40,853 nt of DNA from Methylocystis sp. KS32 (GTDB taxonomy: Bacteria > Pseudomonadota > Alphaproteobacteria > Rhizobiales > Beijerinckiaceae): positions 1,207,501 to 1,248,353 of the forward strand of contig PHSQ01000001.1 of assembly GCA_002862095.1 (NCBI GenBank), read 5' to 3'. Below are positions 33,580-40,853 of this stretch, piece by piece. How positions within the stretch are numbered: position 1 is the first letter of the stretch; the number at the start of each line of letters is the position of its first letter. The notes beneath the pieces are model-generated. The model did not search any database, had not been told where the DNA came from, and was given only the letters and a program-made list of their open reading frames with translations. The translations under genes and the position numbers were made by a program.

Positions 33580-34940
33580 CGCCCATCTGGAGCCGCCTGT
33601 GGCCGGATCGCCTCGCGAGTCAAATCGCCCTGCTTGTTCTTGCCACGATCCTATTGTTCCATCTCGCCTTGACCACGGCCAATTACTTTGGAGCCCCCGA
33701 GGCCCGCAGGCCGCTCGTCGAGCCGCGCGACTTTGTGGCTAGCGTGCTTTGGGCGATCGACGCAGCCGAAATTCCAAAGCGGCCGGAGGTAGTGGCCGCC
33801 GCGAACAAGGCCGCTTCCTGGGCGAGGTTTTCCTTGCGCGACCACCCGCCCATGGGGGCGACGGAAGGCGCCGATCCAGGCGATCTCGGGGCGGGATTAT
33901 GGGAGGGCGCGAAGCTTTTCGCTTTTCCCGCTTCCGGCCGCAGGAACCAGATCGATATAGGCGTGGCTTTGCGCAAGGGTGGCTACGCGTTTGTCGGGGC
34001 GCCCGAAGGGCGCTCATCGAGTCGTGGCGTCTTATCGAGCATAAGATCCTCCACGGCGGCGTCTCTGCCCGTTCGCTTGCTGGAACGCTCCGCTTTGTTC
34101 TTTCTGCTCTGCGCCACGATCCTGACCGTATGGATTTCCAATGCGGTGGTCGCTCCCCTTGTCAGGCTGGCGCGAGAAGCCGAACAATTTCCCGACGAGA
34201 GCAACAAGCAGCAGATCATAAAGGAGGCGGGTTCGCGGGAGGTTCGGGATCTCGCGCGAGCGCTCAATCGGATGCAAGGCCGAATTCAGGCCATGATCGC
34301 GGCGAGGAGCCAGGCCCTCGCCGCCATAAGCCACGATCTTCGCACGATCATCACGAGGATCAGATTGAGGTCGGAGTTCATCGCGGACGATGCGCTGAAG
34401 TCGAAGATGTTGCATGACGCCGACCTCATGGACGCCATGCTATATAAGAATTTGCAACATTTGCGGGACGCCCGGCGCGCTCCCGAGCGCGGTCTCATCG
34501 ACCTCGACAGCGTTCTGCAAACGGTTTGCGATCAATATGCGGATCTTGGTCATGACGTCGTCTATCGCGGAGGCGAACACCAGATAATCTCCGGTTCGCT
34601 CACCGAAATTCAGCGCATTTTCAGCAACCTCGTGGAAAACGCGGTGGCTCACGCCAAAACGGTGGTGGTCAGCCTGGACCAGCCGTCGCCCGATCTCGTT
34701 AGCGTCGATGTGGAAGACGACGGTCCCGGCATTCCCGAGAATGTGAAAAGCCGCGTTCTTGAACCTTTCGTGCGCGGCGAGCCGGCCCGCAATATGAACG
34801 AACGGGTCGGGTTTGGTCTTGGTTTGTCCATCGTGGTCGGTCTGGTCGAGGAACTCGACGGCAGTCTGCAACTGCTCGACCGAGAACCCAACGGGCTGAT
34901 CGCGCGGGTGACGCTTCCCCGGGCCTTTGCGAAAGAATAA
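33576..34940 (+). CDS. Sensor histidine kinase, 454 aa
   Basis: This is an EnvZ-like inner-membrane kinase. A first membrane helix (QIALLVLATILLFHLAL, about 16-32) is followed by a periplasmic sensor domain (33-170), a second helix (FFLLCATILTVWI, about 175-187), a HAMP linker and the dimerisation domain. Phospho-acceptor His253 lies in ISHDLRTIITRI. The catalytic domain has N-box Asn351/Asn355, DDGPGIP (381-387) and FGLGLSIV. The usual proline after HDLRT is replaced by isoleucine, which may alter phosphatase activity. The ATG at 33576 overlaps the regulator stop. An open frame reaches upstream to 33375 inside the regulator gene and is not used. Confidence 0.93.
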   Translation: MTPIWSRLWPDRLASQIALLVLATILLFHLALTTANYFGAPEARRPLVEPRDFVASVLWAIDAAEIPKRPEVVAAANKAASWARFSLRDHPPMGATEGADPGDLGAGLWEGAKLFAFPASGRRNQIDIGVALRKGGYAFVGAPEGRSSSRGVLSSIRSSTAASLPVRLLERSALFFLLCATILTVWISNAVVAPLVRLAREAEQFPDESNKQQIIKEAGSREVRDLARALNRMQGRIQAMIAARSQALAAISHDLRTIITRIRLRSEFIADDALKSKMLHDADLMDAMLYKNLQHLRDARRAPERGLIDLDSVLQTVCDQYADLGHDVVYRGGEHQIISGSLTEIQRIFSNLVENAVAHAKTVVVSLDQPSPDLVSVDVEDDGPGIPENVKSRVLEPFVRGEPARNMNERVGFGLGLSIVVGLVEELDGSLQLLDREPNGLIARVTLPRAFAKE

Positions 34941-34967
34941 GGCGGGAGCGCCGCCTTTCCTTGAGCC

Positions 34968-35894
34968 CTATTTTCGCACGTTGGACAACAGCCATTGGTA
35001 GGTCGCGTCCCAAACTTGCGTGCTCGCGCCGAGAAGATGGGGACGCCGGCCGGTTTCGGGACATGGGCAGCTTTCGAGCGTCGTATCTCCCTTGCTCTCC
35101 GGGTCAATGGCGTAACCATTGCTTTTCAGCGTGTCCATGCAATCCATCGTGACGCAGAAGGATTGGTCGCATTTCCCCCAGGAGAAAAAAACGCGCGGAG
35201 GCGAAGCGGTGGGTTTGGCTGCGTCCGGGCATGTCGCCTGCTGCCACTCCGCGTAAATCCCGTGGGCGACGCCAGCGAAATAAGGCTGAAGGATCGGATC
35301 GAGCGCGCGATAGATGTCGTATCTCGTTAAACTGTATCCGAACATCTGGACGCGGTCGTGCGCGAAACGCACATGCCTGGCGAGGTCCGCGAGGACGTCG
35401 CGGATGGCCTCCGCGGGAACGAACATCCAGAACGGACAGGCCGGCGAACACTCGCGCCTGGAAGGGCTGTCGGGCTTGGGGAGCAGCCAGGCGTTGTGAA
35501 CGCCGCCCGAGCCGGACAGCGGGCTAGGACCGATATAGACGGCGATAGCGGCGCCGCGGAGACGCCCGAACAGATGAAGGTTGTCGTCGTTGGCTCCCCC
35601 GACGACAATGACGGGCAAGGCTGTCGAATCCCCCTCCGGGATCTCGGCGAGATATTCGAGGGGCTCGCCGTCGACCGTGGAGCCGACATGCCATTTCGCG
35701 CCGACGAAGGCGGGGTCGTTTTCCGTCGGCGTGGGGGGATAGGGGTCCTTCCAGGCTTCGGGGCTGTCGGCCCAAGCTCGCGCCGGCGCGCCAAACGTCG
35801 AGGACAACAGCAGAATTGTCGTCGCCACCCAAATTATGAAGACAATCGACCGCGGGGCGGGGACGTCCGGGGCTTGTTTGTTTCGAGCGTTCAT
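34968..35894 (-). CDS. Secreted cysteine-rich protein, hydrolase-like, 308 aa
   Basis: The product has a signal peptide (VFIIWVATTILLLSSTFG region, cleavage near ARAWA-DS). The mature part has several cysteine pairs (CSPACPFW, CDQSFC, MDC, CPC) that would form disulfides in the periplasm. The pattern LPVIVVGGAND early and FGYSLTRYD in the middle recalls an alpha/beta hydrolase with nucleophile elbow, but the elbow reads GYSLT rather than GxSxG. I cannot name a family with confidence, and it may be an esterase relative or an inactive one. It is convergent with the kinase gene, 27 bases away, and stands alone. Confidence 0.7.
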   Translation of the reverse strand: MNARNKQAPDVPAPRSIVFIIWVATTILLLSSTFGAPARAWADSPEAWKDPYPPTPTENDPAFVGAKWHVGSTVDGEPLEYLAEIPEGDSTALPVIVVGGANDDNLHLFGRLRGAAIAVYIGPSPLSGSGGVHNAWLLPKPDSPSRRECSPACPFWMFVPAEAIRDVLADLARHVRFAHDRVQMFGYSLTRYDIYRALDPILQPYFAGVAHGIYAEWQQATCPDAAKPTASPPRVFFSWGKCDQSFCVTMDCMDTLKSNGYAIDPESKGDTTLESCPCPETGRRPHLLGASTQVWDATYQWLLSNVRK

Positions 35895-36134
35895 CTCACC
35901 AAAGCTCCTCGCGTCGCGACCGGCGAAGCGCCCGGCTCTCGAAGAACAACCGGGAGGCGCCCAATCGCCTCCGCCGCGAGAGCCATCGTCGACCTGCTTG
36001 GCGTTTTTGACAAGGCGGCGCGTCGCGGCGGCGCGTCGCGGTGTATTCGCCTTGCTGGAATGAGCGAAACATTATGAAAAATAAGCCATGAACTCTAAAA
36101 TCGCGGGGGAGGCCCCAATCCGGGCAAGCGCGTA

Positions 36135-36737
36135 TTAAGGCGGCGGGGGCGCGATGACCTCGCAACTCGCCGACTCGACGCTGGAGCGGGCGCGATCGAT
36201 GTCCGAAGGACGTTTCGCCAGCGATCTTATCAAGACGAAACCCCGCTGGGACGGCGAGGTAAGGCGGATTTCCTCCGGCGGCGGCTCTTCGGCGTCATCG
36301 GCTTCCAGTTCGCCGATTTGGCGCGCGTCGCCAATGATGATGTCGATTTTTCCGTTAATGGAAGAGCGGTCCGTCATCGCGTGAAATATCGCGCCGCCGG
36401 CGCCATGGAAGGAAATCCCGAGGTAATCGTCGTTTTCAGAATCGACGCTCGCGCGTAAATGCAGAAGCCCATTCGAAAGGTCGAAGAGGCAGGCGCCTTC
36501 CGCCATCGCGGGATCCTCGAACGGCAGCGCGACCTCCTCGCCGCCGGCCGTCTGAAGCAGCAAAACGCCGTGCGCGTTTGGCGGAGCGTTCCTCGCGGCC
36601 TCCAGCAGACGCGCATAAGCGTCGCGCGGGGCGACCGCCGGCATCAGCAGCACGGAGACGATGAGCACGATCGCCGCGATCAGAAACATCGCGGCCGCCC
36701 AAGGAAAGAGGTCGAAGGCTCGATCCTTGAGCGTCAT
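36135..36737 (-). CDS. DUF1254-like membrane-anchored protein, 200 aa
   Basis: One N-terminal membrane helix (AAAMFLIAAIVLIVSVLLM, about 14-32) anchors a periplasmic domain opening APRDAYARLLEA. The type of start and the neighbouring DUF1214 protein match a conserved pair of unknown function in Hyphomicrobiales often labelled DUF1254. The C-terminus is acidic then short and proline-rich (CEVIAPPPP). The start overlaps the DUF1214 gene by 4 bases. It is the last gene of the operon led by the penicillin-binding protein. No function is established. Confidence 0.75.
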   Translation of the reverse strand: MTLKDRAFDLFPWAAAMFLIAAIVLIVSVLLMPAVAPRDAYARLLEAARNAPPNAHGVLLLQTAGGEEVALPFEDPAMAEGACLFDLSNGLLHLRASVDSENDDYLGISFHGAGGAIFHAMTDRSSINGKIDIIIGDARQIGELEADDAEEPPPEEIRLTSPSQRGFVLIRSLAKRPSDIDRARSSVESASCEVIAPPPP

Positions 36738-37354
36738 GCGCAGCCCACCTTGACGATGCTCGGAAAGGCGCCCGAATCGAGGCTGCCGGTCGGATCGAGC
36801 GGCGTCTCGTATAGCCTCAGCACGATCCGAAAAACCTTGGCGTCGCCTGGCGAAAGCCAGTTGCCGGGCCGGGCCTCGCGCGCGATGGCGATGTCGAAGG
36901 AGCTGCCTTCCCTCCTGAGCAGATAGGTCGAGGCGTAGTAATGCCGGTTGGTCGGATTAACCAGCGGCTCGCCGGCGGGGCTCGCCAGACCGATGGTCCA
37001 GAAACGAGCGGCGGGCAAAGGACTGCTGACGCGATATTCGCAGCCGCCGTCGAGCGGCGCTCCCGCCGAATCCGAATCGGCGAGGAACATCAGGCCCTGG
37101 TCCCGGCCCAGCGGCGCCTCGCCTCGCCTCGCCAGGGCCGCGCGCGCGAAAGGATCGATCTCCGGCCCCCCGATCCGCGGCCAGGCGGTCCATGGACCCG
37201 CGTGGAGCGCGCCGAAGCCATAGCCCGAATGGAGCGCGGCCGCGGTCAAGGCCAGACCGAGCGCCCAACCCAAAAACGCCGCTGCGAAAGCGCGAATATA
37301 TATGATTAGGGGTGCTCGCAAGATGCTGCTCTGGAATCGCGGTGGCGCCCGCAA
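36734..37354 (-). CDS. DUF1214 domain protein, 206 aa
   Basis: A membrane helix (AFAAAFLGWALGLALTAAAL, about 22-41) leads into a domain with DQGLMFLADSDSAGAPLDG and a C-terminal end (PGNWLSPGDAKVFRIVLRLY, then ETPLD) typical of DUF1214. It lies 8 bases after the penicillin-binding protein gene and overlaps the DUF1254-like gene by 4 bases. The pair is often found together. A role in the cell envelope is suggested only by the neighbour and the membrane anchor. Confidence 0.85.
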   Translation of the reverse strand: MRAPPRFQSSILRAPLIIYIRAFAAAFLGWALGLALTAAALHSGYGFGALHAGPWTAWPRIGGPEIDPFARAALARRGEAPLGRDQGLMFLADSDSAGAPLDGGCEYRVSSPLPAARFWTIGLASPAGEPLVNPTNRHYYASTYLLRREGSSFDIAIAREARPGNWLSPGDAKVFRIVLRLYETPLDPTGSLDSGAFPSIVKVGCA

Positions 37355-37362
37355 GCGCGGCG

Positions 37363-39609
37363 TTATTCTATCGCGCCGTTCGCCGGTCTCAAACCTCTGG
37401 AAGCGCTTCTCGCGGAAAACAGTTCCTCCACCGCGCCGTGCTTATCCATAGGCAGGGATTTGATCTTGTTTTGTATCGAGCCTAGGGCGTCGAGAGCGCC
37501 TTTCGTGAGGGTGGCCGGCCGCTGCGGAACCCCGAGGTCAAGCGTTTTGACCGCCGTCGCCGCGCCGTCGCCGCTCGCCTGCGGCGGCGCTTCTTGCGCC
37601 ATGCCGACGATGGGCTTCAATTGCACGCCCTGATGACCATAGGCCATGATGTCGTGCCAGGTGCGCGCGGGCAGGGTTCCGCCCGTCATATTGTTCATCG
37701 GCTCGCCGTCGTCGTTGCCATACCATACGCAGCCGCCCATCGTGCCGGAATAGCCGCAGAACCACGCGTCCTTGAAGCCGTTGGTCGTGCCGGTCTTGCC
37801 GATGACGGTGATTCCGTCGCCGAGCTGCGCCCGCTTGCCGGTGCCTTCCTCCACGACCTTGCGCATCATCGAGCCAAGTTCGACCACCTTCTGGAAAGGA
37901 ACCGCCTGCTGTTGCGGCGCGGCGTCGCGATCGTGGCGGTAAAGCAGATCTCCGCGCCGGTTTCTGATCTCCACCGCGGCGTAGGGCGTCACTCTCTTGC
38001 CGCCGTTTACGAAAGCGCCGTAGGCGGCCGAGTGCTCCAGCAGATTGACTTCATCGGCGCCGATCGGCAGCGACGGCGTGTCCTCCAGCGGCGCGGTGAT
38101 GCCGAGGGCGCGCGCGGTCTCGACGATTTTCGCCCGTCCCGCTTTGGGCGATCCATTGCCGATGGCGATGGATAATTTCACCGCGACCGTGTTCAGGGAG
38201 TGGGCCAGAGCGTCGGCCAGAGGCAAGGCGCCCTTGTAGGAGCCGCCGTAATTGTGCGGACACCAATTGCCGATGCAGACGGGCGAATCGACCACGATGG
38301 TGGTGGGCTTGAATTTCCCCGTCATCAGCGCCGTCAAATAAACATATGGTTTGAAAGAAGAGCCCGGTTGGCGCATCGCCTCGGTCGCGCGATTGAATTG
38401 GCTGGCGCCATAGTCCCGGCCGCCCACGATCGCGCGCAGCGCGCCGTCCGGCTCCAGCACCACGAGCGCGGCCTGTTTCACATGATAGGAGCGCCCATTC
38501 TCGCGCAACATGTCCTCGACCACGGAATCGGCGTGTTTCTGAAGATTGGAGTCGAGCGCGAGTTTGACCGTCAGCACGCGATCGTCGCCAAACTTGCCGG
38601 CGTCGGCGAGGCGTTGCACTTCGCCATAGGCCCAATCGAGATACCAGTCGGGGCTCGACTCCTGCGTGCTGGCCACCGGCGTCGCCGGATTGCGCTGGGC
38701 CGGAATGATCTGGCTGCTGGTCATGAAGCCGGCGTCGACCAGATTATTCAGCACGTCGTTGGCGCGGGCGCGCGCCGCCGGGAGATTGACGTGGGGCGCG
38801 TATTTTGTCGGCGCCTTGAAAAGTCCGGCCAGCATGGCCGCCTCGGAGAGAGTGACGTCTTTCACCGACTTTCCGAAATAAAATTCGGCGGCCGCCTGGA
38901 TGCCGAACGTGCCGCCGCCCATGTAGACCCGATCGAGATAGAGCTTCAGGATTTCGCGCTTGGTGAGATGATGCTCGAGCCAGAGCGCCAGAAAGGCCTC
39001 GTTGATCTTTCTTGTGATGGTGCGCTCGTTCGAGAGGAAAAGATTCTTCGCGAGTTGCTGGGTGATCGACGATCCGCCCTGCACCACGCCAGACGAACGG
39101 GCGTTGACGGACAAGGCGCGCAACGTGCCGATGACGTCGATTCCGAAGTGCTCGTAGAAGCGACGGTCTTCGGTCGCGAGAACGGCCTTGATGAGATAGT
39201 CGGGATATTGTTCGAGCGGCACCGCGTCGTCGTGCTTGATGCCGCGCTGGCCGACCTCCGAGCCGTAATGATCGAGGAAGGTCACCGCGAGATCGGCGCG
39301 CTTGAGCCAATCCTTGTCGCTCGTCATACGGAAAGCCGGACCAGCGAGCGCCATCGCGACAATCCCCGCGCCGAGCGAGAGGGTGAGCGTCTCGCAGGCC
39401 AGTTCCACGCCGATCCAGGAAATGCCGGAGACGTGGAATCTCGACATGAAAGCCGAGAAATTCTCGTAAGCCTCGCGCGACCTCCGCCCGCTGTCGAACA
39501 TGCTGGAGTCGATGAGCGAGTCGAGCGCGAGCAGAATGCGCGATACGCGCTTTACGATCGGCAGGGAACGAAGACGCTTCCACAAAGCTGAAGAACTCCC
39601 GCGGTTCAA
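37363..39609 (-). CDS. Class A penicillin-binding protein 1A-like, 748 aa
   Basis: This bifunctional enzyme polymerises and cross-links peptidoglycan. A cytoplasmic lead and one membrane helix (about 70-92) come first, then the GT51 domain with catalytic Glu147 (ATEDRRFYEHFGID) and QGGSSITQQLAKN. The transpeptidase has SSFK (Ser417-Lys420), SLN (471-473) and KTGTTNG (605-611). All catalytic residues are present. The C-terminal tail is short and not conserved. It is transcribed first in an operon with DUF1214- and DUF1254-like genes and is divergent from the YcgN-family gene. Confidence 0.95.
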   Translation of the reverse strand: MNRGSSSALWKRLRSLPIVKRVSRILLALDSLIDSSMFDSGRRSREAYENFSAFMSRFHVSGISWIGVELACETLTLSLGAGIVAMALAGPAFRMTSDKDWLKRADLAVTFLDHYGSEVGQRGIKHDDAVPLEQYPDYLIKAVLATEDRRFYEHFGIDVIGTLRALSVNARSSGVVQGGSSITQQLAKNLFLSNERTITRKINEAFLALWLEHHLTKREILKLYLDRVYMGGGTFGIQAAAEFYFGKSVKDVTLSEAAMLAGLFKAPTKYAPHVNLPAARARANDVLNNLVDAGFMTSSQIIPAQRNPATPVASTQESSPDWYLDWAYGEVQRLADAGKFGDDRVLTVKLALDSNLQKHADSVVEDMLRENGRSYHVKQAALVVLEPDGALRAIVGGRDYGASQFNRATEAMRQPGSSFKPYVYLTALMTGKFKPTTIVVDSPVCIGNWCPHNYGGSYKGALPLADALAHSLNTVAVKLSIAIGNGSPKAGRAKIVETARALGITAPLEDTPSLPIGADEVNLLEHSAAYGAFVNGGKRVTPYAAVEIRNRRGDLLYRHDRDAAPQQQAVPFQKVVELGSMMRKVVEEGTGKRAQLGDGITVIGKTGTTNGFKDAWFCGYSGTMGGCVWYGNDDGEPMNNMTGGTLPARTWHDIMAYGHQGVQLKPIVGMAQEAPPQASGDGAATAVKTLDLGVPQRPATLTKGALDALGSIQNKIKSLPMDKHGAVEELFSARSASRGLRPANGAIE

Positions 39610-39714
39610 TTTGCGCCGCGCGCGCCCAAGTTAGCACTTTTTAAACCGACTTGACGATGGTGGTCGGCGGGTTCATTGCCATTATGGTTTCTGTCTCCGA
39701 AAACAGGATTTTAT

Positions 39715-40248
39715 ATGACGAGAGGCAATGGCGGCGGAACGTCGGGGAGCGGGGAAAAGACTCTGGCGGTAGCCGAGCCGCCTTTCTGGACCAAGCCCCT
39801 CGCGGAGCTGAGCCGCGCCCAATGGGAGCGGCTGTGCGACGGATGCGGAAGATGCTGCCTGGTGAAGCTCGAGGACGAAGACTCCGGCGCCATCCATCAC
39901 ACCAGCGTCGCTTGCAAGCTTCTCGATCTGACAAGCTGCCGCTGCGGCGATTATGCGGGGCGCAAAAAGATCGTGCCCGACTGCGTTCGCCTGACCCTCG
40001 CCAAATTGAAGAAAATCCGCTGGTTGCCGCCAAGTTGCGCTTATCTTTTGCGCCTCGAGGGCAAGGATCTGCCCGATTGGCATCCTCTGGTCAGCGGCGA
40101 TCCCGAGAGCGTCCATCGCGCGGGGGCGTCGGTTCGCGGTCGCGTCGAAGCCGCCGAGGACGATGTTGAAACGGAAGATTTGCCCGATTTCATCCGGCCG
40201 TGGCCGAAGAGATGGCCAAAAAGAGAGCCAAAAAGAGAGCATGGCTGA
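39715..40248 (+). CDS. YcgN/UPF0260-family cysteine-cluster protein, 177 aa
   Basis: The protein has a cysteine cluster [10 protein letters not shown] (Cys41, 44, 47, 48) and further conserved cysteines in VACKLLD, SCRCGDY and PDCVRL, the pattern of the YcgN family, which is thought to bind zinc or an iron-sulfur cluster. [16 protein letters not shown] is the family's C-terminal signature. The ATG at 39715 is preferred to an in-frame ATG at 39676, which is in poor context. The C-terminus ends in a basic Lys-Arg-Pro repeat ([15 protein letters not shown]). The biochemical role of the family is not known. Confidence 0.9.
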   Translation: MTRGNGGGTSGSGEKTLAVAEPPFWTKPLAELSRAQWERLCDGCGRCCLVKLEDEDSGAIHHTSVACKLLDLTSCRCGDYAGRKKIVPDCVRLTLAKLKKIRWLPPSCAYLLRLEGKDLPDWHPLVSGDPESVHRAGASVRGRVEAAEDDVETEDLPDFIRPWPKRWPKREPKREHG

Positions 40249-40347
40249 CGGAGCGCCGGGAACGCGCCGACGATCCGTTGTCGGGAACGGAAAAATGTTC
40301 ATTTCCCATTCAGATAACTGACTCGATAGTCGGTCGAGGAGGCGCTC

Positions 40348-40719
40348 ATGGCGTGGCGCGGAGCTAAATTCACCGCGGGGGCCGTCGTGCTGGCTATTTC
40401 GACGCTCATCGCCCCCTATTTGTCCTTCGCGAAGGAGGGGCCTCAGCTGCAACTCGAGTGTTTTTCGGTCGCGCAGACCCGTCGCGAGATCGCGCAGCAC
40501 AAATTGGCGGACCCCTTTCCCTCGATGCAGGCGGCGAGCACACTCGCCCAGGCCGAACCGCTTTCGGCCAGATTGTGTCGCAGCGGCGACCTCTTTCTTT
40601 ATGAAATCAGCCTGCTAAGCAAGGATGGCCGGATCGTGAGAACTCTGGTCGACGCCGTGAGCGGCAAGCCGCATCCCGCGCGACCCGAGTCGAAACCGGA
40701 GACGCGCCCGGAACATTAG
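40348..40719 (+). CDS. Secreted PepSY-like protein, 123 aa
   Basis: A GAGGAGG ribosome binding site precedes the ATG. The N-terminal signal peptide (AGAVVLAISTLIAPYLSFAK) is followed by a short mature domain. The segment DLFLYEISLLSKDGRIVRTL, then VDAVSGKP, has the beta pattern and conserved residues of PepSY-type proteins. Those are small periplasmic inhibitors or ligand binders. The C-terminus is a Pro/Glu/Arg-rich tail. It follows the YcgN gene by 99 bases and may have its own promoter. Confidence 0.8.
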   Translation: MAWRGAKFTAGAVVLAISTLIAPYLSFAKEGPQLQLECFSVAQTRREIAQHKLADPFPSMQAASTLAQAEPLSARLCRSGDLFLYEISLLSKDGRIVRTLVDAVSGKPHPARPESKPETRPEH

Positions 40720-40750
40720 ACGCGCCCGTTACAGAAGGTTGAAAAAGCGG

Positions 40751-40798
40751 GAGCAAAATCCAATCGAAAAAGTCTATCAACTTTTTCGGATTTTGCTC
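40751..40798. repeat. Long palindrome, dispersed repeat copy B
   Basis: The left arm (40751-40773) and right arm (40780-40798) pair fully except for a 4-base bulge (AATC at 40762-40765). The ends are GAGCAAAATCC and GGATTTTGCTC, and the loop region is CTATCAACTTT. It matches the palindrome at 1876-1925 in loop and right arm. It lies 32 bases after the PepSY-like gene and could act as a terminator, though the short AT-rich tail is not a clear T-run. Confidence 0.75.
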
Positions 40799-40842
40799 TA
40801 ATTCTACTGCGTCACGAAGCGGCCTGGGGCCGGGCCAGCGCC

Positions 40843-40853
40843 CGTCATTGCGA
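40843..40853 (+). repeat. Start of another GTCATTGCGAG repeat at the window edge
   Basis: CGTCATTGCGA at the last 11 bases is identical to the first 11 bases of the hairpin inside the 166-bp array. The rest lies outside the window. It shows that the palindrome is dispersed in this genome and is not limited to the array. Confidence 0.55.

Noticed and set aside
38200..39591. 463-codon plus-strand frame opposite the penicillin-binding protein
   Set aside because: Antisense shadow of a gene with all catalytic motifs; composition is not protein-like.

Overview
The window is GC-rich DNA with alphaproteobacterial gene content. The Hyphomicrobiales-type envelope genes and the scattered GTCATTGCGAG and CTATCAACTTT repeats fit a rhizobium- or methanotroph-like genome. 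The exact genus cannot be fixed from the sequence alone. The window joins stable chromosomal genes at both ends to a decaying integrative mobilizable element (IME) rich in defence genes.

Left flank and island entry (1-5.4 kb): the 3' part of a phosphomannomutase/phosphoglucomutase gene, a small unknown gene, and a complete tRNA-Ser(UGA). A P4-type tyrosine recombinase follows directly after the tRNA, the usual arrangement for an island in a tRNA 3' end. An IS630-family element has split this integrase. The TA duplication is visible, and the reading frame resumes exactly on the far side, including the catalytic tyrosine.

Island cargo (5.1-16.9 kb): two small unknown genes, then a five-gene type I restriction-modification operon on the minus strand, in the order hsdM, rhuM-like, hsdS, HEPN-like, hsdR. 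Every junction overlaps by 1 to 4 bases. Divergent from it lies an AAA+ ATPase gene followed by a calcineurin-like phosphoesterase gene, a pair with no function I can assign.

Mobilization module (16.9-20.7 kb): traM-, traL- and traK-like genes are divergent from a MobC/TraJ-like gene and a MOBP-type relaxase, as in IncP plasmids. The 426-bp gap between them looks like an oriT. It has a 14-bp inverted repeat and phased copies of AGGTGTCC pointing inward from both sides. The relaxase has an in-frame amber codon and is truncated by an IS3-family element.

Junction zone (20.6-24.4 kb): the IS3 element has 26-bp perfect terminal repeats but no target duplication. It joins the truncated relaxase to the N-terminal fragment of a type IIL (MmeI-like) restriction-methylase, so a deletion or rearrangement is likely. 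Next come a 166-bp tandem repeat array (four full copies and a partial fifth) and about 640 bp without a convincing gene.

Right flank (24.4-40.8 kb), which looks like stable chromosome: a tightly coupled trehalose/glucan operon (otsB, GH15, otsA, GT4 glycosyltransferase, glycogen-debranching-like); an envelope-stress-like module (Spy/LTXXQ protein, a 25-residue membrane peptide, an OmpR-type regulator and a histidine kinase); a secreted cysteine-rich protein; a minus-strand operon of a class A penicillin-binding protein with DUF1214- and DUF1254-like proteins; a YcgN-family Fe/Zn cysteine protein; and a PepSY-like secreted protein. The window ends inside another copy of the GTCATTGCGAG repeat.
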